Assembly (NCBI GenBank): GCA_039029315.1
Contig: JBCCGK010000023.1
Span: 1-64,000, forward strand
Reading direction: 5' to 3'
DNA: 64,000 nucleotides
Source of the DNA: JBCCCJ01 sp039029315
GTDB taxonomy: Bacteria; Bacteroidota; Bacteroidia; J057
Within the stretch, counting starts at the first letter, position 1; every line of letters starts with the position of its first letter. The position numbers were made by a program, and so were the translations under genes. Below the pieces are notes generated by a model that was given only the letters and a program-made list of their open reading frames with translations, did no database searches and was not told where the DNA came from. This document shows positions 8,601 to 17,675 of this stretch, piece by piece.

Positions 8601-9513
8601 ATGAGAGAAGATAATCTATTTATAGGAAGAATACCTCAAGAGTAGACATTTGTCTTTCAATCGCTACCAAATCACTGAACTCTATATGGCGATGGGAGGA
8701 ATTCCACATTATCTAAAAGAAATCAAGCCAGGGAGAGGTGTGATCCAGAACATCGATCACATTTGTTTTTCAAAGAATGGACTATTAAATGATGAATTTT
8801 CAAGGCTGTATGTATCATTATTTGCCAATGCTGAAAATCACATTGCGATCATTCGTACTTTGGCTCAAAGTCATCAAGGCCTGACTAGAAAGAAGATTGT
8901 TCAAGGAAGCAAATTACCTGAGGGGGGGAGACTAAGTACGATATTGGAGGAATTGGAACAATCAGGGTTTATTTCTTCCTATTTTCCATTTGGGAAAAAG
9001 AAAAAAGAAAAACTATATCGACTCACGGATGAGTATTCATTGTTTTACTTAACATTTATTGAATATAAACGGAAAGAAGGGCTGCAAACATGGCAACACT
9101 TGAGTCAAACCCCTACCTATAGAAGTTGGAGTGGATATGTGTTTGAGAGTATTTAGCTGAAACACATCCTTCCAATCAAACAGGCACTGGGTATATCAGG
9201 GGTATATTCTCAGACATCTTCATTTTATAAAAAAAGGACTTCAGATGAAGAAGGTGTGCAAATCGATTTGCTGATTGACCGAAACGATGGCATCATCAAT
9301 GTGTGTGAAATCAAATATTCAGATACAGAATTTACCATTCAAAAAACCTATGCGCAACACCTTCGAAATAAGGCAAGAATATTCCGAGAGAGCACCAAGA
9401 CAAAAAAACAGCTCATGTTCACCATGCTGACAACATATGGAGTGAATCATAAGCAGCATAGTTTAGGATATATTGAACATGTTCTGACCCTTGATGATTT
9501 ATTTGCCGACTGA
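8601..9513 (+). pseudogene. Decayed ATPase_2/DUF234-type ATP-binding protein
   Basis: A short frame at 8601 encodes MREDNLFIGRIPQE then TAG, matching the usual start of this ATPase family (...FIGR...EI). About 40 bp on, in another frame, the sequence resumes at SFNRYQITELYMAMGG (8650 on), the region just after the ATPase domain. The Walker A and B parts are missing, so a large internal deletion is evident. The C-terminal DUF234 nuclease-like part is also broken by an in-frame TAG at 9154-9156, after which the same frame runs on (LKHILPIKQALG ... QIDLLIDRND ... CEIKYS) to 9513. Deletion, frameshift and nonsense lesions together mean the gene is dead. Confidence 0.85.
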
Positions 9514-9551
9514 TTTCTCCCTTCCCTTCACAACATATTACCTTCCTTCTC

Positions 9552-11135
9552 ATGACTACTTTCAACCGCTTTTTCATCCTACTCCCCCTTTTTCTTCTTC
9601 TGTCTTGTCAAACTGAGGTGCCCCCCAAACAACAACCCAATGTCCTTTTTATCCTGGCGGATGATCTGGGCTATCACGATCTGAGTTGTACGGGCAGTCA
9701 ATACTATGAGACCCCAAATATTGACCAGATCGCAAATCGAGGAATGACCTTCACCAATGGATATGCAGCCTGTCAGGTATGCAGTCCTTCTCGGGCTGCG
9801 ATCATGACTGGCAAGTATCCTGCCCGACTCAAAATCACGGACTGGATCGGAGCAAAAACAGGAGAAGCATGGCGTCAACACAATCGCCACAACAAGCTCT
9901 TGCCGGCCGAGAACAAAGACCATCTCCCATTTGAAGATATCAGTCTCGCTGAAGCCGTGAAAGAGGTGGGATACAAGACTTTTTTTGCGGGCAAATGGCA
10001 CATCGGATCTGAAGGCTCCTATCCAGAGGATCATGGGTTTGACATCAACAAAGGGGGATGGGAAAAGGGCAGCCCGATTGGTGGCTTTTATGCCCCCTGG
10101 ACCAATCCAAGATTGGAAAGCAAGCAAGATGGGGAGAGTTTGACCCTTCGATTGGGAGAGGAAACAGCCAATTTTATCAAAAACAATGCTGACGCTCCCT
10201 TTCTGGCCTACTTGTCTTTTTATGCCGTTCACGGTCCGATTCAGACAACCAAAGAGAAGTGGCGAAAATACAGAGACAAGGCTGCTTCCCAGGGAGTAGC
10301 CGATAGCGGCTACATCATGGAGCATTTTCTTCCCATTCGCCAGGTACAGGACAACCCGGTCTATGCAGGCTTGGTAGAGACCATGGATGATGCTGTAGGA
10401 CTTGTTCTCCAGGCACTCAAGGAAGCCGGAATTGATGATAATACCATCATCGTCTTTACCTCAGACAATGGCGGAGTTGCTTCAGGGGATGCCTACTCCA
10501 CCTCCAATCTTCCCCTAAGAGGCGGCAAGGGCTATCAGTGGGAAGGGGGAATCAAAGAACCTTATTTCATTCGGGTTCCCTGGATGAACCACAATGGGGC
10601 CAAAACAGATGAAAAAGCTATCGGCATGGATTTTTACCCCACCATCCTGGACTTGCTTGATATTCCCCTCAAACCGAATCAGCATATGGATGGCGTCAGC
10701 TTGCGTCCAGTCCTCGAAGGCAATTCCCTCTCAGAGCGCGCCTTGTTTTGGCATTATCCACATTATGGCAATCAAGGGGGAGAACCCTCTTCCATCATGA
10801 GAGATGGAGAGTGGAAGTTGATTCACTATTATGAAGATGGAAGAGATGAACTCTACAACCTGAAATCAGATCCCGGCGAACAGACCAATGTGGCAGAGCA
10901 ACATTCAGACATTCTTAAACAAATGCGTCCTCAGCTTGATGCATGGTTAGTCGACATGGATGCCTGGCTTCCTCAAGCCGATCCTGAGTACAACGATCAG
11001 TTGGCAAAGGAGAGATATGACAAGATGGTCAATGAATGGTGGCCAACTCTGGAACAACGTCGCCTTGACTTCTTGTCTGATGAGTATGACCCAGACAACA
11101 ATTGGTGGGATAGCGCATTAGGCAGTGGGGAATAA
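9552..11135 (+). CDS. Formylglycine-dependent sulfatase, lipoprotein (arylsulfatase A-like)
   Basis: 527 aa with a lipobox (LLLSC, Cys19). The core starts PNVLFILADDLGYHDLS (metal Asp37/38). The maturation motif is CSPSR (77-81), followed by AAIMTGKYP. FFAGKWHIG carries the conserved Lys-Trp-His, and IVFTSDNGG supplies the later Asp/Asn metal ligands. The C-terminal domain has the usual DELYNLKSDPGEQTNVAE. The pattern is that of arylsulfatase A-type S1 enzymes acting on galactose- or hexosamine-sulfates; the exact substrate cannot be read. A strong stem-loop follows the stop. Confidence 0.9.
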   Translation: MTTFNRFFILLPLFLLLSCQTEVPPKQQPNVLFILADDLGYHDLSCTGSQYYETPNIDQIANRGMTFTNGYAACQVCSPSRAAIMTGKYPARLKITDWIGAKTGEAWRQHNRHNKLLPAENKDHLPFEDISLAEAVKEVGYKTFFAGKWHIGSEGSYPEDHGFDINKGGWEKGSPIGGFYAPWTNPRLESKQDGESLTLRLGEETANFIKNNADAPFLAYLSFYAVHGPIQTTKEKWRKYRDKAASQGVADSGYIMEHFLPIRQVQDNPVYAGLVETMDDAVGLVLQALKEAGIDDNTIIVFTSDNGGVASGDAYSTSNLPLRGGKGYQWEGGIKEPYFIRVPWMNHNGAKTDEKAIGMDFYPTILDLLDIPLKPNQHMDGVSLRPVLEGNSLSERALFWHYPHYGNQGGEPSSIMRDGEWKLIHYYEDGRDELYNLKSDPGEQTNVAEQHSDILKQMRPQLDAWLVDMDAWLPQADPEYNDQLAKERYDKMVNEWWPTLEQRRLDFLSDEYDPDNNWWDSALGSGE

Positions 11136-11139
11136 AGAG

Positions 11140-11179
11140 GTTCCGGCTTGTGGATCGAAGCGTATCCATAAGCCGGAAC
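11140..11179. terminator. Bidirectional stem-loop terminator between convergent genes
   Basis: Arms at 11140-11155 and 11164-11179 pair over 16 positions with a single G-T wobble, around an 8-nt loop. It lies between the convergent stops of the sulfatase (11135) and the T9SS protein (11247), so it can serve both. Confidence 0.65.
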
Positions 11180-11246
11180 AAGCTGCTATTCGAGGTAGGT
11201 TCTGATTTCGAGCTAAAGGAGCAAGGCAAACCAAGTTCCACCTTGT

Positions 11247-12926
11247 CTAGTTCAGCAGAATTTTCTTTGTCAGGACCTCCTTACCAATTCGAATCCGAAG
11301 GATGTACAGCCCCCTTGCAAAGGTGTTGACATCCAACACCTGTTCCTGATTCCCGGAATGAAGTTGACGCATCTCCTGATGCACCGTTCTGCCCCACATA
11401 TCAGTCAGAGAGAAAGAAGCTGAGGCTTGCTCAGGAATCCCAAGAAACAGATGAAGTTGATCACTGGCAGGATTGGGATATAATCGGAACAACTGTGGTC
11501 CGGGGAGCACTCTTTCCAGATAGATGATCTCAGAAGAAGACTCCACACCATTGATGTCAAGAGTGGTAATCCGATAGTAAGATCCCCCGACAGGCGCAGA
11601 TTCGTCCAAAAACTGATAATCAAGCCCTTGATCTATCGACCCCAGGGAATTGATGCTTCCAATGGTTTCGAAGGTCTCGGAATCCAGACTTCTTTCGACA
11701 GTAAAGGAGGAAATGCCATCTTCGGTTTTGGTGGTCCACTCTAGGAGATGTCCCGTTTCCTGTTGAAATCCCTGAAAAGAAAGAAATTCAACGGGCAAGA
11801 CCGGATTGGCAGGACCGCGTCCCAACAGCAGACAAAAATCACATTGGGATTGCCGGGTACCATCTATGACAATATAATAGGTATTCGAAGAATTGAGATT
11901 CATGGCACTGGAAGACCAATCTGCACTGGGAATTCCTCCAAAGACGGCCGTCTTTGTACATTCCATTCTCACAGAAAGGTCTGCATCTGCACAATCCATC
12001 GAAGACAAAATCGTAACCATCAGATTGTTGGGCTGCTGGGTACATTGGGAGGTAGATCCAAGATGCAAGTACCAATCATTTGCAGATACTGGAACCTGGA
12101 AAGAATAGTAAACAGTATTTTCGAGGTATTCATCACATTGCACGCCACCGGGAAAGATGTTATCCCCAATATTTCCATTGTGGTAACAAACACCAGGCAA
12201 CTTTCTTGTATAGTGGTCCTCCGTTGGGGTTCCTGCAGTAAACAAACTGCAAAAGTCAGTCAGTCGTTGCTTGGTGGCACAAGCATTGGTGGATTTGAGC
12301 GCGTCATTCCAGTTAGGAATGGCCGGGCCAGTTGCAGCATTGGGGTCAATCCCGCTACCTGAAGTTAAAGGCTGGGCATTGGAACATCTGTCATTAGACG
12401 GTGCTGGACAATTGCCGAGCAGGGTTGGGCAGACCGTGACATTGCCTCCTGTTCCGGTAACCCGCTCCACCAACAGAAAGAAGGTTCCTGATCCATCCAT
12501 TCCTCTTACCGTAAAATCAAATGGAACCCCGGCAGATACAACTTCCGTACAGACACTGCCATGTCTGGTATATCCTTCCGCACCAGATGGCCATTCGCAA
12601 GGATCTCCTAACTCAACAGATTCGGAATAGATTAACACGACATTGATCGTATTCGCAACATCCACAGATATATCAAATTGAACATCGAATTGGGAAGCAT
12701 TGGTGCCACCGGGAACAAATTCAAACCAGGCGTCTCCTTGACAAACTGGAGAGGTGCACGCAATTTGGCTGGCAGGGCTGAAATCACAAACGGCATCGAA
12801 AGCAATCGTCTGGCAACCGCCAAGACTAATTGAGGTTGCTGAGGAACAGTTATTTCCATAGAGAATGGAAGTCTGGAAAGTAGTCGCAAGTAAGCAAGCG
12901 ATAAAGCCAATGTTGAAGAACTTCAT
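11247..12926 (-). CDS. Secreted Cys-rich protein with T9SS sorting tail
   Basis: 559 aa from the ATG at 12926, which starts a clear signal peptide (MKFFNIGFIACLLATTF); the frame is open nine codons further up. The mature N-terminus has two beta-rich, Cys-rich domains with the NNCSSA / NDRCSNAQPL openings seen in Bacteroidota PPC-like adhesive domains (about 25-175 and 185-375). A linker with VLPVEFLSFQG follows, then a fibronectin-like segment and a type A T9SS sorting domain ending YPNPASDQLHLFL...FARGLYILRIRIGKEVLTKKI. Probably exported across the outer membrane and surface-anchored. Catalytic activity is not evident; an adhesin or matrix role is possible. It is flanked by a terminator and an alkaline-phosphatase-like gene. 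Confidence 0.75.
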   Translation of the reverse strand: MKFFNIGFIACLLATTFQTSILYGNNCSSATSISLGGCQTIAFDAVCDFSPASQIACTSPVCQGDAWFEFVPGGTNASQFDVQFDISVDVANTINVVLIYSESVELGDPCEWPSGAEGYTRHGSVCTEVVSAGVPFDFTVRGMDGSGTFFLLVERVTGTGGNVTVCPTLLGNCPAPSNDRCSNAQPLTSGSGIDPNAATGPAIPNWNDALKSTNACATKQRLTDFCSLFTAGTPTEDHYTRKLPGVCYHNGNIGDNIFPGGVQCDEYLENTVYYSFQVPVSANDWYLHLGSTSQCTQQPNNLMVTILSSMDCADADLSVRMECTKTAVFGGIPSADWSSSAMNLNSSNTYYIVIDGTRQSQCDFCLLLGRGPANPVLPVEFLSFQGFQQETGHLLEWTTKTEDGISSFTVERSLDSETFETIGSINSLGSIDQGLDYQFLDESAPVGGSYYRITTLDINGVESSSEIIYLERVLPGPQLFRLYPNPASDQLHLFLGIPEQASASFSLTDMWGRTVHQEMRQLHSGNQEQVLDVNTFARGLYILRIRIGKEVLTKKILLN

Positions 12927-13150
12927 GTTGTTTGTTTCTATAATCAATTTCACATACAGGTTTACAATCAGTTTACCTGTTCATAGCGCCTCTCAAACAA
13001 TATACCCCACCAAAAGACAAGGGTCAGTGTTTAAGAGTTGCCTGAAAAAAGTTAGTGCGCTACAAGTTCATGCGAAAAGAAAACTCGCATCCATAACGTC
13101 CCAAAAGCTTTGATTAGTATAATTTTAGATCAAAGGCGATACAGGATAAA

Positions 13151-14086
13151 TTATGGAATGAGTTCCAACAATACCTCTCCTTTTCCTTGCTCTGTTTCAA
13201 ATCCAAAAATCGTAGAAATCGTTGGAAAGATATCGATGAGTTCTGCATGACGATCCACCACCAGTCCTCGCGGAATACACGGACTCAAGGCCAGCAAACT
13301 GATTCTTCTACAGCCTTCACATTTATCCCCATGGTGCCTGAATCCCCCATTTGAGAGGAGATGTCTGCCATGATCATGGGTGATCCACAAAGCGGTTTTA
13401 TCTCGATAGTACGGATGCGTATTCAGGAACTTCCATAGCTCACTCATAAAAGCGTCCGTCTCTTCAATGGAAGCGATATAGGCATCCCAGTCGTTCGCAT
13501 GTCCATGCGCGTCCACTTCCCGGAAGTGGATCATTGCCAGATCCGGAGTATCCTCATCAAGAATTTGAAGCGCAGCAGCAAATGTCGCAGAATCCGAACG
13601 GTTGCTCGCATCGAGATGAGGATTGTATTGATTTCGCCAAAGGGGATCTTGACAATCCTGCAAGGCCAGTAATTTCCTCTTGCCTGCGATCAAATAGGCT
13701 TTACTGGAAGGTTTCCCAGTAGTTTTTAGATAATGTTTGAGCCAGGAAGGGGAACTTGGCCATTGATGTCCTTCATTGTTCAAGGCCTCATAGTGGCCTG
13801 ATAGCAAGGCATTATGCCCAGACATGGTCAGGGTCAGACCTTCATTGAAAAACTGTGTATACAACACCCCTTGCGGTGCCAGTTCTTTGGCCATATAAGG
13901 GATATGTCGCTGATTTACATGCCCCCAGGTCTCCGAATAACGCGGCCCATCAATGCTGACCACAATGAGACGTTCAATCTCACAAGGACTGGGAGAGTCA
14001 GCAATCGTAGTCGGCAAATTGCTTGGGGAGTCACAACAAATTGCAAATCCCAGGATACCTAAACCAAGAAGAAAGCGAGCATACAT
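13151..14086 (-). CDS. Alkaline-phosphatase-superfamily lipoprotein (phosphodiesterase/sulfatase-like)
   Basis: 311 aa with an N-terminal signal ending ILGFAICCD, a lipobox-like Cys. The core shows LIVVSIDG (first metal Asp), a nucleophile region TMSGHNALLSG with Thr/Ser in place of the sulfatase Cys-x-Pro-x-Arg, and metal sites VDAHGHANDW and THDHGRH. This arrangement fits type I phosphodiesterase/alkaline-phosphatase-like enzymes, not formylglycine sulfatases. It may act on phosphate esters or phosphonate-decorated glycans, but substrate is unknown. It reads away from the divergent GH20 gene; the 191 bp between them holds a TAGCTTTG box on the plus strand. Confidence 0.75.
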   Translation of the reverse strand: MYARFLLGLGILGFAICCDSPSNLPTTIADSPSPCEIERLIVVSIDGPRYSETWGHVNQRHIPYMAKELAPQGVLYTQFFNEGLTLTMSGHNALLSGHYEALNNEGHQWPSSPSWLKHYLKTTGKPSSKAYLIAGKRKLLALQDCQDPLWRNQYNPHLDASNRSDSATFAAALQILDEDTPDLAMIHFREVDAHGHANDWDAYIASIEETDAFMSELWKFLNTHPYYRDKTALWITHDHGRHLLSNGGFRHHGDKCEGCRRISLLALSPCIPRGLVVDRHAELIDIFPTISTIFGFETEQGKGEVLLELIP

Positions 14087-14243
14087 AGCAAGGGTGATCC
14101 AATGAACTAGAAATATACACAGGATTTTTCCTTTTCGTATTGTTTTTTTTCAAATTCTGAATATCTCCTAACTAAGTTATTCGAAGTCAAAAAGGAAACC
14201 CCACAATATTCTCCATCCTCATCGAAGAATTGTAAATTTATTC

Positions 14244-14251
14244 TAGCTTTG
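14244..14251 (+). promoter_or_regulatory. -7 promoter box upstream of the GH20 gene
   Basis: TAGCTTTG matches TAnnTTTG, 26 nt before the ATG at 14278. A matching -33 TTG at normal spacing is not seen. Confidence 0.3.
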
Positions 14252-14277
14252 ATCTTCTGTATACCCAATCGCTCATC

Positions 14278-16710
14278 ATGCTCAAAAAAACCCTGATCGT
14301 TCTTGCTATTCTTGTTCTTATTGGAGGTGGAATTGCCTGGTATTTGTATCAATCCCTTCAAGCTGACCCACTTCCCATATCAGAAGCAGATCGAGCCCAA
14401 CTTCAGCTCATGCCCCTGCCTGCTCAGATGATTATGGAAGAAGGCAAAATGTATCTCAGCGACAACATTGGGATCTCTGTTCGGCCGTCAAATGTCCGGC
14501 TCGAAGAAGCAGGCAAAAGATTGGTCAAACGATGGAATGCTCAGCCAACACCGAGCAAGAACTCTCCGTTTTCAGGCAATATTCTCATCAGTTGGCAAGG
14601 GATCGGGAGTCAATATCCCCTCCCTCAGGTGGATGAATCCTATATTCTTACAGTAGATTCGGACGAAATCAGGATCAAGTCCGAAACTGAGCTGGGAGCC
14701 CTTCACGCATTGGAAACCCTCCTCCAACTGGCCCGACAGGACGAACATGGTACATCTCTTCCCTTGTGTGAGATCCAGGATCAAGCGCGGTACTCCTGGC
14801 GTGGTCTGATGATCGATGTCTGTCGACATTGGATTCCAAAAGAAGTCATCCTGCGTACCCTGGATGGCATGGCGGCTGTCAAACTCAATGTGCTTCATCT
14901 CAGCCTGACCAATGATCAGGGATTTCGGATAGAAAGCAAGCGCTTCCCTCGTCTTCATGAAATGGGGGCCAATGGTCAGTATTTCACACAGGCAGATATG
15001 AAGGAGATCATTGATTATGCTGCGGATCGTGGCATTCGGATTGTTCCCGAATTCAACATTCCCGGCCATAGTACCAGCTGGTTCATTGGGCATCCTGAGT
15101 TGGCGAGTTCAGAAGGACCATTTCAGTTGCCTGCCACCTTTGGGGTAAAGCCTTCAGCGATTGATCCAACAAAGAAGAGCACCTATCAGTTTCTGGATGA
15201 ATTGTTTGCAGAAATGGCAGACCTATTCCCTGATCCCTATTTCCACATTGGTGGGGACGAAGTCCTGGCAGAGGCCTGGGACACCAATCCTGCTATTTTG
15301 CAATTCATTCAGGATCATCAGTTCACCGACAAACATGGCTTGCAAGCCTATTTCAATCAAAAAGTGCAAGCTATTCTCAGCTCACATGACAAGCAACTGA
15401 TTGGATGGGATGAAATCATTCATCCGGATCTCAGCGGCCCAGACATCATTGTCCAAAGTTGGCGGACACACAAGTCCCTGATTGAAGCTGCCGATCAAGG
15501 CTATCACGCCATCTTGTCCAATGGGTGGTATCTGGATCATAAACTGGATGCAGAAACCTACTATTTGCACGATCCTGAAGTGGTCAAAGGAGGGGTAGAT
15601 ATTGAGCCCGATAGCATATGGGAAAGCTATGCCATCGACATGGAGATTCAAGGCAATACTATTCCCTCTACCTTGACTCTCTTTGGTACGGATGATGACC
15701 TTCGGGGAGTTTGGGGCCTGATGGAGAATTTGACAGGGGTTGACCCCGCAAAAAAAGAAGGCGATCAATTGTCTTTCCAGGTAGAAGGCCCCATGGGGAC
15801 CGTGAATTTTGAAGGAACCTTGACCGGAGACCTATTGACTGGCTCGATCAACATGGCCTTCCTCTCCTTTGAGTTGGCAGGCAAAAAAATCGGGGGCCAT
15901 GATATGGCTGGGACAGTGGCACCAAAGATCGAACGCATCCCCACCCTGACCGACAGCAGTCGTGCGCGCATTCTTGGGGGAGAGGCGTGTATGTGGTCGG
16001 AAGTGGTGTCTGGAGAAACAGTAGATTCCAGAATCTGGCCAAGCACTGCTGCCATTGCCGAGAAACTCTGGTCGCCGCAGGTCTTGACCACGGATGCTGA
16101 GGATATGTATCGCCGATTAGACGAACTTTCCCGCCAATTAGACAAGCTGGGCTTGACACATATGAGTTACCGCAAACCACTGCTCCAACGGATCGCTCCC
16201 AACAGCCCTGATTTGGCCGCATTGGAGACCTTTGTGGCAGTTTTGCAGGAAGGCAAGTATTATAAGCGACTGGGAAACATGTTTGGCAAACCACTTGATA
16301 CACCTTTGGAGTTTCTTGCAGATGCAGCCGCTCCAGAAAGCCAGACAGCTCGCTTGTTCAAGCAGCAAGTAGGCATTTTTTTGGCTGACACAAGCCATCA
16401 AACACATAAAAAGGAACTGCTTCGCAGCATGCGAATCTGGGAATCCAATCATCGGCCTATGCTCTCAACCATCCAGCAAAACCCCAGGCTCGCCCCTTAT
16501 CAAGAGATGTCCAAATATCTGTCTGTCATTTCCAATATTGGCATCACAGCGGTCCATGCGATTGCCAATGGGACCACTCTCCCCCTAGAAGAAGAGGGAT
16601 ATTATGAGGAAATGCTTGCCCTGGCAGAACGGTCGGTGGAAGGAGCAGAATTGGCCGTGATTGAAGGGATGCGGGCCCTGGTGTTGGCTGCGAAAGGAGG
16701 GAGAGAATAA
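14278..16710 (+). CDS. GH20 beta-N-acetylhexosaminidase with inserted domain
   Basis: 810 aa. The N-terminal hydrophobic segment (about 5-24) is a signal anchor. A GH20b-like domain (about 42-170) precedes the TIM barrel, which starts YSWRGLMIDVCRHW (172-185). The catalytic Asp-Glu pair is in HIGGDE (323-328). Active-site aromatic regions VQSWRT (392-397) and LGGEACMWSE (566-575) are present. Between barrel positions about 445 and 555 lies an extra stretch of about 110 residues with small-beta-barrel character (QVEGPMGTVNFEGTLTGDLL), not part of standard GH20. A long C-terminal helical region follows. It would release terminal GlcNAc/GalNAc from glycans, which fits the neighbouring sulfatases. 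Confidence 0.92.
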   Translation: MLKKTLIVLAILVLIGGGIAWYLYQSLQADPLPISEADRAQLQLMPLPAQMIMEEGKMYLSDNIGISVRPSNVRLEEAGKRLVKRWNAQPTPSKNSPFSGNILISWQGIGSQYPLPQVDESYILTVDSDEIRIKSETELGALHALETLLQLARQDEHGTSLPLCEIQDQARYSWRGLMIDVCRHWIPKEVILRTLDGMAAVKLNVLHLSLTNDQGFRIESKRFPRLHEMGANGQYFTQADMKEIIDYAADRGIRIVPEFNIPGHSTSWFIGHPELASSEGPFQLPATFGVKPSAIDPTKKSTYQFLDELFAEMADLFPDPYFHIGGDEVLAEAWDTNPAILQFIQDHQFTDKHGLQAYFNQKVQAILSSHDKQLIGWDEIIHPDLSGPDIIVQSWRTHKSLIEAADQGYHAILSNGWYLDHKLDAETYYLHDPEVVKGGVDIEPDSIWESYAIDMEIQGNTIPSTLTLFGTDDDLRGVWGLMENLTGVDPAKKEGDQLSFQVEGPMGTVNFEGTLTGDLLTGSINMAFLSFELAGKKIGGHDMAGTVAPKIERIPTLTDSSRARILGGEACMWSEVVSGETVDSRIWPSTAAIAEKLWSPQVLTTDAEDMYRRLDELSRQLDKLGLTHMSYRKPLLQRIAPNSPDLAALETFVAVLQEGKYYKRLGNMFGKPLDTPLEFLADAAAPESQTARLFKQQVGIFLADTSHQTHKKELLRSMRIWESNHRPMLSTIQQNPRLAPYQEMSKYLSVISNIGITAVHAIANGTTLPLEEEGYYEEMLALAERSVEGAELAVIEGMRALVLAAKGGRE

Positions 16711-16738
16711 TGATGGACCTTCAATCTTGATGACAATC

Positions 16739-16770
16739 AATAATATGTCACGAGAATAATATGTCACGAG
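16739..16770 (+). repeat. Two perfect 16-bp tandem repeats
   Basis: AATAATATGTCACGAG occurs twice head to tail (16739-16754 and 16755-16770) between the GH20 stop and the DUF218 start. This could be an operator or simple slippage. Confidence 0.5.
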
Positions 16771-16804
16771 AAGCTGTGATTAACCGGCATCCCGCCAGGA
16801 AACA

Positions 16805-17320
16805 ATGAGTAAAGGTATCATTTGCACAATGGACAAAGAAGTATTGGCTGTTTTAGGATCTCCGAACTCTCCTTCTGGAGAATTAAGTATCATCTCAACA
16901 AGCAGACTTGATACCTGCCTGGAGGCATTCTCCAAAGAAAAATTAATCTTATGTACTGGTGGATGGGGACCACATTTCAATACCTCAGCGCATCCACATG
17001 CCAGCTATGCCAAAACCTATTTAATTGAAAAAGGCCTCCCAAAAGAAGCCTTTTTGCCAAGCGCGCTATCGACTAACACAGTGGATGATGCAGTGAAGAT
17101 GAAGCCAATATTATCCCAATTCAATCATGTCAGGCTCATGGTTATTACTTCGAACTATCATGTGGAAAGGGTAAAGCTCATTTTTTCTACCATTCTTAAG
17201 GCCTATCCTATGACATTTGTTGGTGTGGACAGTCGGCTGGAAAAGGATCAGTATGACCGCTTAGTACAACATGAAAAAAAAGCAATACAGTCTATCCAGG
17301 AAAATGGGCTGTACTATTAG
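16805..17320 (+). CDS. DUF218 (YdcF/SanA-like) protein
   Basis: 171 aa, no signal peptide. It shows the DUF218 pattern: VLGSPN near the start with SRLD, LCTGGWGPHF, then STNTVDDAV, and the characteristic VITSNYHVERVKLIF. DUF218 proteins have a Rossmann-like fold; some bind S-adenosylmethionine or affect envelope properties, but the reaction is not established. Most relatives are membrane-anchored, while this one seems soluble. The second Met (MDKEVLAVL) is an alternative start and better matches the family beginning. It is a single gene with no clear operon partner. Confidence 0.7.
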   Translation: MSKGIICTMDKEVLAVLGSPNSPSGELSIISTSRLDTCLEAFSKEKLILCTGGWGPHFNTSAHPHASYAKTYLIEKGLPKEAFLPSALSTNTVDDAVKMKPILSQFNHVRLMVITSNYHVERVKLIFSTILKAYPMTFVGVDSRLEKDQYDRLVQHEKKAIQSIQENGLYY

Positions 17321-17675
17321 CATGGATGAATGTTTGTCCATGGCAAGTCTTTGTCCTGGCAACAATTATGTAACACGAATACCTGAGACAATCTCGACCT
17401 ATGGGTTTCAGTGAAAATAAGGGCCTTCGGCATCTACCAGATTCCATGAAGAACTGGGCACAATTAGCGTTTTATCAAAATCAAACCCGAACGGAATAAA
17501 AAAATCGATTGAAAGAGGGCCTGACAGACACGAACTCCTACTTCTGATCATGATAAACACAGGAAGAATCAACGATTTGATCCACCTGTCCCAAACCTTT
17601 GCCATCCTTTCCACAGATGGAAAAATTGCCAATCTCAGGGAAATTTGATATGTTGAGATACCTAACACTACTACA
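17321..17675. other. 355-bp intergenic region, no supported gene
   Basis: Short frames exist on both strands (for example 17408-17713 on minus), but none has a recognisable start, motif or convincing composition. The region must carry the promoter for the downstream cytochrome/DUF1501 operon, but no clean TAnnTTTG box is visible near the ATG at 17676. Confidence 0.4.

Noticed and set aside
9579..10325. 248-codon minus-strand frame
   Set aside because: Antisense shadow inside the second sulfatase gene.
14107..14361. 84-codon minus-strand frame between the phosphatase-like and GH20 genes
   Set aside because: Its first 84 bp are antisense to the GH20 start and its composition is low-complexity (NKNKNSKN); it has no recognisable family, although the tail INLQFFDEDGEYCGV looks protein-like.
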